From the NCBI GenBank assembly GCA_019636875.1, contig JAHBWR010000029.1, positions 1 through 33,845 on the forward strand: a DNA stretch of 33,845 nt. Reading direction: 5' to 3'. The first letter of the stretch is position 1. Each line of letters starts with the position of its first letter. The translations under genes were made by a program, and so were the position numbers. Under the pieces are notes generated by a model. That model saw only the letters and a program-made list of their open reading frames with translations, made no database searches and was not told where the DNA came from. This DNA is from Nitrospira sp. (GTDB taxonomy: Bacteria; Nitrospirota; Nitrospiria; Nitrospirales; Nitrospiraceae). Below are positions 18,291 to 25,715 of the stretch, in pieces.

Positions 18291-18355
18291 GGTGGTCGTA
18301 GCTCCTTCGTTCAGGCTCGACAAGGCGGACTCTGCACGGTCAGCGTTGATCATTC

Positions 18356-18385
18356 ACGATACGTCAGATCCATAGGGTCCGTCAA
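18356..18385 (-). promoter_or_regulatory. sigma70-like promoter for ispH
   Basis: On the minus strand TTGACG (18385-18380), an 18-nt spacer and TATCGT (18361-18356). Transcription would start near 18349, inside the upstream extension of the open frame, which supports the 18290 start and gives a leader of about 60 nt. Confidence 0.4.
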
Positions 18386-18690
18386 CAGAATTGGCTGTGA
18401 TCTGGTCCATCACCCTATATGGCACGGCCTTTGGGATCGACAGAGGTGCAGTGACATAGATACCAGTTCAGTAGAATTTTCCTCCTTTCAGTGACAACCA
18501 AACTCATGAATCCATTTTCTGCGCTCGGTCTCTAAGAGGATGGGAGGCAGCATGATATTCCAGAGTAACTCGTAAGTATGAACATCGTAGGATTTGGAGC
18601 CGGATGATTCAGAGGGTCGATGGAAGCCGTTATCGAGATAGTCGCAGGTACGGTTGGCGGATACGGTCGTCTGAGGGGAAAGGAGCGGTC
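18386..18690. other. divergent intergenic region ispH / tetraheme cytochrome
   Basis: No gene is supported. A TTGGCT about 19 nt before TATATG (around 18392-18422, plus strand) is a poor promoter candidate. The stretch ends with the AAAGGAG SD of the cytochrome gene. No convincing operator or riboswitch was seen. Confidence 0.3.
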
Positions 18691-20094
18691 ATGAATCTAT
18701 CGAAGAGAGCTGCTGGAGTGGTGATGCTGATGCTGGTCGGAATGCTGGCCTCCCCGAAGCTGCTGCATGCAAATGACGAGTCTCGGGCCAAAGAGCTGAT
18801 CCAACAGACCTGTGTGCAATGCCATCGGCTGGAAGGGAAAGCTGAATCGAGATTTAAGCTTCACGCGCCAGACTTGATCTGGGCCGGTAGCAAATATCAA
18901 CGGCCTTGGCTCATTCGTTGGCTCACCGGCAAAGAAGCCCCACTGTATGCGAAGGGGTATCTATGGGACATGACGAGCGTCCCGAGGCAACACCCAAAAG
19001 TGACGGATGCTGAAGCGAACGCAATCGCGGATTATTTTGCCGAACACAATAAAGACCCGCGTGTGACTGTGGGTGCGTTCGACGTTTCCAAAGTGACGAA
19101 GTTCGATGTCACGTTTGGAGCAGCGGCCTATAAGGCTCATGCCTGCCTCGGCTGCCATACGATCGAGGAGAACGGAAAGCTCATCGGTGGCCCTCAGAGT
19201 GCCGCGCTACAGAACGCCGGGCAACGGTACAACATGGACTGGCTGTACCGGTTTGGGCTGAATCCACAGGACTTCACCGTCCACAATGGAGAATTTCTGG
19301 CGGATGCTACGGATGCGCAATTGCGGGCGGTGATCGGGTTCCTTGCCGTGCAAGGGGTTCACGACTTCACCTACTACGAGCCCTGGACGAGTCCGGAGTT
19401 CGCTAACGCGAGCGTGGATCGAGGCAAGACCCTGTACAAGGAATACTGCGCTCAGTGCCATGGGTTCACCGGCAAGGGTGACGGCCCAGCTGCTTCAGGC
19501 CTGGAGCCCAAGCCCGCCATCCACGCGAATATCCCCTTCGAGAAACTTCCCATGGACTATCTCTATAACGTGATCAATCATGGCGGCCCAGCCGTCGGCA
19601 AATCGCCGAACATGCCCTACTGGGGACTGACCATTGGTCAACAGGGTGTGGCCGATGTCATTACCTATCTCAAGGTGACCTTCAAGGGGATCCCGGACGT
19701 CGCGGCGGCAGCCGGGGGAACTGAGGGGAGTGCTTGCGTTCAACCGCGCAAGACGGCTAAAGCACCGGCAGACTTCCTCAGCAGAACGAATCCGCTTCCG
19801 TCGTCATCCGGTTCTATCAAGGCAGGAAAGGAGTTGTTCCTGAAAGGCGCGCAGCCGGTCGCCTGCGTCATGTGTCACGGCGAGCTGGGAGATGGAAAGG
19901 GATTGATGGGCGCGGCCTTTATCCCACCGCCGCGGAATTTTACCTGTGGCGCCATGATGCGAGACCTACCCGACGGGCAGCTATTCTGGATCATCAAGAA
20001 CGGATCGCCAGGGACCGGGATGATGGCGTTTCAAGGCCTACCAGACGAGCAAGTCTGGCAACTGATTCACTATATCCGGAGTCTTGAGAAGTGA
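18691..20094 (+). CDS. periplasmic tetraheme cytochrome c
   Basis: The 467-residue exported protein has four class-I-like cytochrome c modules, with CVQCH (41-45), CLGCH (152-156), CAQCH (253-257) and CVMCH (392-396). A signal peptide (KRAAGVVMLMLVGMLA, cleavage near LHA-ND) sends it to the periplasm. Likely axial methionines lie in segments such as KSPNMPYWG and GTGMMAFQG. The ATG at 18691 follows AAAGGAG and begins the signal peptide; the upstream in-frame start lacks both. Role inferred: electron shuttle between a quinol or nitrogen enzyme and an oxidase. The two cupredoxin-like proteins downstream on the same strand may be its partners. No named family beyond cytochrome c was recognised. 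Confidence 0.9.
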   Translation: MNLSKRAAGVVMLMLVGMLASPKLLHANDESRAKELIQQTCVQCHRLEGKAESRFKLHAPDLIWAGSKYQRPWLIRWLTGKEAPLYAKGYLWDMTSVPRQHPKVTDAEANAIADYFAEHNKDPRVTVGAFDVSKVTKFDVTFGAAAYKAHACLGCHTIEENGKLIGGPQSAALQNAGQRYNMDWLYRFGLNPQDFTVHNGEFLADATDAQLRAVIGFLAVQGVHDFTYYEPWTSPEFANASVDRGKTLYKEYCAQCHGFTGKGDGPAASGLEPKPAIHANIPFEKLPMDYLYNVINHGGPAVGKSPNMPYWGLTIGQQGVADVITYLKVTFKGIPDVAAAAGGTEGSACVQPRKTAKAPADFLSRTNPLPSSSGSIKAGKELFLKGAQPVACVMCHGELGDGKGLMGAAFIPPPRNFTCGAMMRDLPDGQLFWIIKNGSPGTGMMAFQGLPDEQVWQLIHYIRSLEK

Positions 20095-20298
20095 GGCGTG
20101 ATGCATCGGACCTGTGCAGCGAAACATCGCATGCGCATGGAGTAATCAACGAACTGCCGGGGCATCCTGAGCAGAAAGAGGAACTGAATCGACTGGGAGG
20201 AGGTGATGGGCCACGTCAGTCGCACGAGCCCGAGAGCTGACTTGAGGACCGAGTGGACGAGCAATATACCTGTTCAACACTATTACGAGGAGGTCAGA

Positions 20299-20793
20299 AT
20301 GAGTACCCACCGATTCGGAACTGTTCTATCAGCCATTCCGTTCGCCGTCGCAACGTTAGCGGCCGTAGGTGCTGTCCCCGGCACCACCTATGCACAGATT
20401 AAGGGGATGGAGGCGCCGCCCTCCAAGATAGAGATCACCATTAAGGATCGACAGCACGGCTATGAAACCGTCGGTATTACGATGCCATCGCAAGACACGA
20501 TCATCGTTGTCCGAAACCAGGACTCCGTCACGCATGGGTTGGCGTCGACCTTGTTCAAAGACATCCCTGTGAAGGTGGAAGGAGGGACTGAGGTTCGCGC
20601 AAAAAAATTCAAATCGTTTCATCTCGATGCGGGAAAGACGATGACGCTCCGGTTCTCCACCGCACCCACAAACTTTGATTCGCTCACCGGTGGCGCCGAA
20701 AGCGTGCACCATGCCCTGTGGTGCGACATCCATCCGGAGGTGAAGGGTGAGATATTTGTCATTGAAACCCGTGGGGATATCGGAGGTGGATGA
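20299..20793 (+). CDS. exported cupredoxin-like protein (first copy)
   Basis: The 164-residue product has a signal peptide (core IPFAVATLAAVGAV, cleavage after TYA-Q) and a cupredoxin-like domain. Possible copper ligands are His79 (SVTHGLAS), Cys142 and His145 (HHALWCDIHPEVKG). The Met expected about five residues after the last His is missing, so the site would not be a classical blue copper centre. The ATG at 20299 follows GAGGAGGT. A second strong SD (GGGAGGAGG) precedes an in-frame GTG/ATG at 20203/20206, but that start would bury the signal peptide. Located about 200 nt after the tetraheme cytochrome. Function is inferred as copper binding or electron transfer. Confidence 0.78.
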   Translation: MSTHRFGTVLSAIPFAVATLAAVGAVPGTTYAQIKGMEAPPSKIEITIKDRQHGYETVGITMPSQDTIIVVRNQDSVTHGLASTLFKDIPVKVEGGTEVRAKKFKSFHLDAGKTMTLRFSTAPTNFDSLTGGAESVHHALWCDIHPEVKGEIFVIETRGDIGGG

Positions 20794-20809
20794 CGGGCAG
20801 CACCGTCAT
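20790..20809 (+). other. hairpin at the end of the first cupredoxin gene
   Basis: ATGACGG and CCGTCAT pair perfectly around a 6-nt loop. The left arm includes the TGA stop. There is no T tract, so it is more likely an mRNA stability or attenuation element between the cupredoxin gene and the small ORF than a full terminator. Confidence 0.45.
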
Positions 20810-20867
20810 ACCGTGAGGAACGTGTGAGCATCCTCTAGGTCTGGTATCTTCCTATGGAGGAAAGTAT

Positions 20868-21005
20868 ATGAAGAGCAGGATGCCGGTCCTGGCCGACGAA
20901 AGTTCTATACCGGAAGTGTGCCAGGACTGGCAATCCTGTTTCTCCAATTGGAATAGTTCTACAGGACGAATCCGCCGATCGCTGAGCATAGGGAACACAA
21001 GATGA
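20868..21005 (+). CDS. small ORF (45 aa), translationally coupled to the second cupredoxin gene
   Basis: A 45-codon frame begins at an ATG placed 7 nt after GGAGG and ends in TGA that overlaps the start of the next gene as ATGA. The peptide starts MKSRMPVLADESS, holds two cysteines six residues apart (VCQDWQSCFSNW) and ends basic (GRIRRSLSIGNTR). It has no signal peptide or membrane helix. No family is recognised. It may be a leader cistron that drives translation of the downstream gene, or a real microprotein. The SD here is better than that of the gene it overlaps. Confidence 0.42.
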   Translation: MKSRMPVLADESSIPEVCQDWQSCFSNWNSSTGRIRRSLSIGNTR

Positions 21006-21469
21006 AAGAGTTCGTCAGCCATTCCGCTCGTGCCGTTAGAATTTGGCTGGGGTGCCTGATTGGCTACGGAATGTTCGCCCTGGTGCCTACCGGATGGGCG
21101 AAGGAGGTCGTGTTTGTCGCTCGTGATGTCGAACATCAGCAAGCCGTTTGGCTTCCCCTGGAGGTCGTCCTTCACCAGAGTACTGATTTCACGGAACCGT
21201 TGATTCTCCGGTTGAGCAATCCAACCGAGCGGACCCATGTCTTTGAAGCCCCTGGGTTATTCGAATCGTTTGAAGAGAGCGGAGTTCAGGTCACACGACC
21301 AGTTCGCGTCACCATCGCACCAGAGGGGACGGAGCAAATCGTGATCGACAGAAGTCGGATATCGAGCGATGTGGTTACCGCCGAGAGCGAGACCATGACC
21401 TACCGCTTCTACTGTCCCCTTCATCGGGCAGATGACGATCTGGGTGGGAACATCATCGTGCATCAATAA
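21002..21469 (+). CDS. exported cupredoxin-like protein (second copy)
   Basis: The 155-residue product has a signal peptide (WLGCLIGYGMFALVPTGWA-KE) and a small beta-rich domain. Cupredoxin-type ligands can be seen: His79 (NPTERTHVFEAPG), Cys138 and His141 (YRFYCPLHRADDDLGG). As in the first copy, no Met follows where the axial ligand should be. The two proteins share layout but little obvious sequence, so they are probably old paralogues or separate members of one superfamily. The start has only a modest AGGGAA upstream but overlaps the small ORF by four bases. Function is inferred as copper binding or electron transfer with the tetraheme cytochrome. Confidence 0.75.
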   Translation: MKEFVSHSARAVRIWLGCLIGYGMFALVPTGWAKEVVFVARDVEHQQAVWLPLEVVLHQSTDFTEPLILRLSNPTERTHVFEAPGLFESFEESGVQVTRPVRVTIAPEGTEQIVIDRSRISSDVVTAESETMTYRFYCPLHRADDDLGGNIIVHQ

Positions 21470-21493
21470 CCGCTTGCGAACGTTGCCCTCCGC

Positions 21494-21522
21494 TTGACTC
21501 TCGCTGTCCTGCCCCGTACGCT
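21494..21522 (+). promoter_or_regulatory. possible promoter for the 135-aa protein gene
   Basis: TTGACT, a 17-nt spacer and TACGCT, about 60 nt before the gene. The -10 is weak, but the same ten bases (CCCGTACGCT) form the -10 region of the phoB promoter candidate, also at 17-nt spacing. Confidence 0.33.
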
Positions 21523-21580
21523 CACTACCTATTGATACATCGTAGCTGTGACAGATTCTTGAGAGAAGGAGGCGCTTCAC

Positions 21581-21988
21581 ATGGCTCAACGACCTTTTCA
21601 AACCGGAGCGATCGTCAACTTGAGTAGTGGGGAGAGCAGCAAGGATGTCGTCATCTGCACCGTTCCAGCCAACAAGCGGTTCCACGTGAAGTTTCTCGGC
21701 ATCAATGGGTTTGGGCAACCAAATCAAGCACTCTTTTACGCGATTCAGGTAACGACAGGATCGAGACTCGGTATCTATCCCATTGCGCCCTCCGGCGTGG
21801 GAGAAATAGCCGAACCTGAATTTCCCGCAAGGCATTTCGGAAGCCAGGAAGTCACGCTCTATGCCGACCCCGGATCAGACCTGCTCTTCACGGTTGCTCG
21901 CAAGGACACCACTGGGAATGTACGCGTGTTCGTCGAGCTCTGCGGAATTCTCGCCGACGTTAGAGCCAGAGGCCAAGCAGATCACTGA
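21581..21988 (+). CDS. uncharacterised 135-aa protein
   Basis: This is a clear gene: GAAGGAGG precedes the ATG at good spacing and the frame is uninterrupted. The product has no signal peptide or membrane helix and so should be cytoplasmic. It is beta-rich, with alternating hydrophobic residues (KDVVICTVPANKRFHVKFLG, EVTLYADPGSDLLFTVAR, RVFVELCGILADV), suggesting a small beta-sandwich or jelly-roll fold. Two cysteines (26 and 120) are present. I do not recognise a family. It lies between the copper/cytochrome genes and the methyltransferase, and may have its own promoter. Confidence 0.8.
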   Translation: MAQRPFQTGAIVNLSSGESSKDVVICTVPANKRFHVKFLGINGFGQPNQALFYAIQVTTGSRLGIYPIAPSGVGEIAEPEFPARHFGSQEVTLYADPGSDLLFTVARKDTTGNVRVFVELCGILADVRARGQADH

Positions 21989-22037
21989 TCAGGAGCAACG
22001 AGCCACTCGTCTTTACACACAAGGGAAATGACGCCAT

Positions 22038-23063
22038 ATGAATAGGCCTCCGAATCCTTCCACTATCTTACAAACTGCCTTCAGTTTTTGGAGCTCAAAG
22101 GTCCTCCTCACTGCCGTCGAGCTTGGCCTGTTCACGACGCTCGGGAGCCGTCGCCTTACAGGGGCGGAGTTGGGCAACGAATTACGATTACATCCGCGCG
22201 CGAATCCTGATTTTTTTGATGCCCTCGTGGCAATGAAGTTCCTCGACCGTGAGAACGACGGCCCACAGGCAAGATATTTCAACACACCCGAGGGCGCACT
22301 GTTCCTCGATGCCGCGAGCCCACGGTATATCGGCGGCATTCTGGTGATGCTCAACGCACGGCTGTTCAAGTTTTGGAACGATCTCCCCGAAGCCTTGCGG
22401 ACAGGCCGGCCGCAGAATGAAGTCAAGCACGGGCAGAAAGGCATGTTTGAAGAACTCTATTCAGACCTGCCCAGACTGGAACAATTCATGGGCGCCATGA
22501 CCGGCCTCTCTCGTATCAACTTCGAGGCGTTCGCAGAAAAATTCGACTTCTCACAATTCAAGACTCTGTGCGACGTCGGCGGCGCGACCGGTCTGCTCAG
22601 CATTGAAGTCGCGAAGCGACATCCACATCTCACATGCACGAGTTTTGATCTGCCCGTCGTTCAACCGATTGCGAAGAGACACATCGCTGATGCCGGGCTA
22701 GAACGTCGAGTGCGCACCGCAGCTGGAGACTTCTTCAAAGACCAGCTCCCAAAGGCAGACCTCATCACAATGGGTATGATTCTGCACGACTGGAATCTTG
22801 AGAAGAAGATGCACTTGATTCGTTCGGCCTACGACGCGCTCCCAGTAGGCGGAGCGTTGGTGGCCATCGAAGCGCTGATTGACGATGCCCGGCGTGAGAA
22901 CGTGCAGGGGTTGCTCATGTCCCTCAACATGCTCATCGAATTCGGCGATGCATTCGATTATTCAGGCGCGGATTTCCGTCGCTGGTGCGGAGAGGTCGGA
23001 TTCAAGCGGTTCGAGGTCATTCATCTTGCTGGCCCGTCGAGCGCGGCAGTGGCCTACAAATAG
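22038..23063 (+). CDS. SAM-dependent O-methyltransferase (COMT / acetylserotonin type)
   Basis: The 341-residue product has the two-part layout of plant-type O-methyltransferases: an N-terminal winged-helix dimerisation domain (TILQTAFSFWSSKVLLTAVE, LFTTLGSRRLTGAEL) and a C-terminal Rossmann domain. The latter has the SAM motif CDVGGATGLLSIEVA (about 178-192), FDLPVV, AGDFFKDQLPKADLI and the catalytic-type MGMILHDWN with His-Asp. Such enzymes methylate hydroxyls on carotenoids, quinone-like or polyketide compounds; the substrate cannot be told here. The ATG is only weakly supported by AAGGG at a long distance. It may be cotranscribed with the 135-aa gene 49 nt upstream. Confidence 0.85.
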   Translation: MNRPPNPSTILQTAFSFWSSKVLLTAVELGLFTTLGSRRLTGAELGNELRLHPRANPDFFDALVAMKFLDRENDGPQARYFNTPEGALFLDAASPRYIGGILVMLNARLFKFWNDLPEALRTGRPQNEVKHGQKGMFEELYSDLPRLEQFMGAMTGLSRINFEAFAEKFDFSQFKTLCDVGGATGLLSIEVAKRHPHLTCTSFDLPVVQPIAKRHIADAGLERRVRTAAGDFFKDQLPKADLITMGMILHDWNLEKKMHLIRSAYDALPVGGALVAIEALIDDARRENVQGLLMSLNMLIEFGDAFDYSGADFRRWCGEVGFKRFEVIHLAGPSSAAVAYK

Positions 23064-23111
23064 CCGGTCCGTCGGCAGACTCCTCTCGCTCTCGCGCCTT
23101 CCTGCAGTTAC

Positions 23112-23140
23112 TTGACAGCTTCTTCCACCACCCGTACGCT
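23112..23140 (+). promoter_or_regulatory. candidate promoter immediately upstream of phoB
   Basis: Consensus TTGACA, a 17-nt spacer and TACGCT. The predicted start site lies only about 5 nt before the GTG start, and no SD is visible, so the transcript could be nearly leaderless. Confidence 0.4.
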
Positions 23141-23151
23141 GAGACATCTCC

Positions 23152-23862
23152 GTGAGCAACCTGACTTACAAGAAGGTTCTGATCGTCGAAGATGAGCGCG
23201 ACATCCTGCAGCTCGTCAAGCACTACATTGAAAAGGAAGGGTTTCGAACCGTCGTCGCAACCAGCGGGCTCGAAGCCCTGAAGAAAGTTTCGGAGGATAA
23301 ACCGGATTTGGTCGTCCTCGATCTCATGTTACCCGAACTGGACGGACTGGAAGTCTGCAAACGTCTCCGCTCCGCTCCGGGCACCGCCATGCTCCCGATC
23401 ATCATGCTGACGGCGAAAGCGGAGGAGTCGGACACAATCGTCGGATTGGAACTGGGCGCAGACGACTACGTCACCAAACCCTTCAGCCCCAAGACACTGG
23501 TCGCCCGTGTTAAAGCCCTCCTGCGTCGTGCCGACCGTACACCTGAGACCGACCCTGACCTCTATCATTATGAGACGCTCACGATGAATCTCTCCCGACA
23601 TGAGGTCAGCCTTGGTAAACAAGAGGTGACGTTGACAACCAAGGAATTCGGCTTGCTCGAACACTTGCTCCGTCATCGGGGCCGCGTGCTCACCCGCGAT
23701 GTCTTGCTCAATGCGGTTTGGGGATACGACTATCATGGCACAACCAGAACGGTCGACGTGCACATCAGACGGTTGAAACAGAAGTTGCCGCTCCTTGAAG
23801 AAGCCATCGTCTCGATTAAATCACTCGGGTACAAACTGAAAGACGTCGACGAGCCAGGATGA
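23152..23862 (+). CDS. phoB: PhoB-like OmpR-family response regulator
   Basis: The 236-residue product has a receiver domain with acidic pocket Glu13/Asp14 (LIVEDERD), phospho-acceptor Asp57 (LVVLDLMLPELDG), and the conserved Lys of DDYVTKPFSP. A winged-helix DNA-binding domain follows (TTKEFGLLEHLLRHRGRVLT, GTTRTVDVHIRRLKQKL). The start is GTG. It overlaps the kinase gene by four bases (ATGA). Neighbouring Pit phosphate transporter and DUF47 genes favour a phosphate-responsive (PhoB) role, but no Pho box was recognised here, so the assignment to phosphate is inferred from context and sequence type. Confidence 0.88.
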   Translation: MSNLTYKKVLIVEDERDILQLVKHYIEKEGFRTVVATSGLEALKKVSEDKPDLVVLDLMLPELDGLEVCKRLRSAPGTAMLPIIMLTAKAEESDTIVGLELGADDYVTKPFSPKTLVARVKALLRRADRTPETDPDLYHYETLTMNLSRHEVSLGKQEVTLTTKEFGLLEHLLRHRGRVLTRDVLLNAVWGYDYHGTTRTVDVHIRRLKQKLPLLEEAIVSIKSLGYKLKDVDEPG

Positions 23863-25715
23863 CGTGGTCGATCCGCTGGAAGATCATGACTGGAACGCTG
23901 GTGGTGGTGGCCTGTGGCCTGCTTATCGCCGGCGTGATGACGATTCAAGCCCTCGAACGGCAGCATCTCGCGCAACTGGGCGAGGCCCTCGAGGCCAAAA
24001 CCAAACTCGTCGAGTACGGATTACAGTCCCTCTTTGATACCGCTCGTTCATCCCTCCCCCCTGCTCAGCTCCAGGACGCCGCGCGCGACTTCAGTAGTCG
24101 GGCTATGGCCCGGGTGACTCTCATCGCCATCGATGGAACCGTCCTTGCCGACAGCGCCGTCCGAGGTATCGACCTCTCGACACTCGAGAATCACAAGTCT
24201 CGACCTGAAGTCGATCAGGCATTGACCAGCGGACAGGGACAGGATATCCGCGCCAGTCGCACCACCGGTGAGCGGACGATGTATCGGGCCGTCCTCCTGA
24301 ACACGACCCAGGACGCTTCACCGCTTGTCGTACGAGTGGGACTGCCGATGGCTGTGCTTGACCGTGAGCTATCGGAAACGCGGGATCACATCATTTTTGC
24401 TCTTGGAGTGGCATTCCTCGCAGCCCTTACGCTCAGCGTGTGGTTGGCGCATAACATTACCAAGCCGCTTTCAGACATCGTCGCGGCTGCACGACAACTT
24501 GATTCCGGCAACCACGCCCTCCACATCAGGACCACTGCACAAGATGAGGTCGGCCTCTTGGCTTCTACACTGAATCATGTAGCTGACCAGCTTCAGACCA
24601 AGGTTGATGAACTGTCAGAGGATCGTGCTCAACTCCTGGCGGTCCTGACCTCGATGGTTGAAGGCGTCATGGTCATGGACTATCGAGGCCACATTTTGCA
24701 GGTCAATCCGGCATTGGAACGGATGTTCGGCATCTCCCGCATTGAGGCACGCGGTCGACCTTGTATCGACCTATTTCGCCATCAGCAGCTCAATGAATTG
24801 GTGGCCGGCATCCTGCGCTCTCCGGCCCATCATCAGGATGAAATCGTACTGCCTCTAACGGGGCGATGCCTACAGATTGAAGCCTCCCCTGCGGGAGGCA
24901 AACGAGAAAATGAAGCCTGTGTCGTGTTGGTCTTCCACGATATTACAGACCTGCGTCGGCTGGAGAAAATCCGGAAAGACTTCGTCGCGAACGTCTCGCA
25001 CGAACTTCGCACTCCGCTCACGTCCATCAAGGGTTACGTGGAAGCCCTTCTCGATGGGGCTAAAGACGACCCGGTGGCTTCCTCGAATTTTTTGGATATC
25101 ATCCTCAAGCAGAGCGATCGATTGAACCTGATCATCCAAGACCTGCTCGAATTGTCAAAGATCGAGTCAGGCGGCATCTCGTTCAAGGAAGAACCGATTG
25201 AGCTGAAGTCGCTGATAGAACGTGCGCTGTCAGTCGTCAGACCCATAGCCGACAAGAATCGCCATCATCTCACCACCATGATCGATGCAGCACTTCCAGC
25301 GGTGGCTGGAGACGAAGGTCGGCTCGTCCAGGTTCTCACCAATCTTCTCGATAACGCGATCAAGTACACCCCGGAGGGTGGAACCATTACGGTCGACGCG
25401 ACCCGCGTCGCTCTCGAAAAAACCGAGCCTCACGCCAACGCGATCGATATCAGCGTCGCGGATACTGGAATTGGGATTCCTGAACAGGATAGGCCACGCG
25501 TGTTCGAGCGCTTTTACCGTGTCGACAGGGCACGATCTCGCGAGCTCGGAGGAACCGGATTGGGATTAGCTATCGTGAAACACATCGTTGAAGGACATGG
25601 AGGACAAGTCTGGGTGGAGGCGAACCATCCGCGGGGAAGCCGATTCGTTGTTCGCCTCCCCATCAATCCTAACCGCCAGTTACCGGCTCACTGGAGGGAC
25701 GCGAGCAGAGCATAG
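23859..25715 (+). CDS. phoR: PhoR-like sensor histidine kinase
   Basis: The 618-residue inner-membrane kinase has TM1 at about 9-29, a periplasmic sensor region (30-177), TM2 at 178-198, HAMP (198-250), a PAS domain (258-365, MVEGVMVMDYRGHILQVNPA), HisKA with His381 (VANVSHELRTPLTS) and an HATPase domain (NLLDNAIKYTPEGG, VADTGIGIPEQ, GGTGLGLAIVKHIVEGHGG). This TM-periplasm-TM-HAMP-PAS order matches the PhoR/PnpS type of many non-enteric bacteria, with a larger periplasmic part than E. coli PhoR. Its 3' end overlaps the pit gene on the other strand by 28 nt. Signal is presumed to be phosphate status. Confidence 0.88.
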   Translation: MTWSIRWKIMTGTLVVVACGLLIAGVMTIQALERQHLAQLGEALEAKTKLVEYGLQSLFDTARSSLPPAQLQDAARDFSSRAMARVTLIAIDGTVLADSAVRGIDLSTLENHKSRPEVDQALTSGQGQDIRASRTTGERTMYRAVLLNTTQDASPLVVRVGLPMAVLDRELSETRDHIIFALGVAFLAALTLSVWLAHNITKPLSDIVAAARQLDSGNHALHIRTTAQDEVGLLASTLNHVADQLQTKVDELSEDRAQLLAVLTSMVEGVMVMDYRGHILQVNPALERMFGISRIEARGRPCIDLFRHQQLNELVAGILRSPAHHQDEIVLPLTGRCLQIEASPAGGKRENEACVVLVFHDITDLRRLEKIRKDFVANVSHELRTPLTSIKGYVEALLDGAKDDPVASSNFLDIILKQSDRLNLIIQDLLELSKIESGGISFKEEPIELKSLIERALSVVRPIADKNRHHLTTMIDAALPAVAGDEGRLVQVLTNLLDNAIKYTPEGGTITVDATRVALEKTEPHANAIDISVADTGIGIPEQDRPRVFERFYRVDRARSRELGGTGLGLAIVKHIVEGHGGQVWVEANHPRGSRFVVRLPINPNRQLPAHWRDASRA

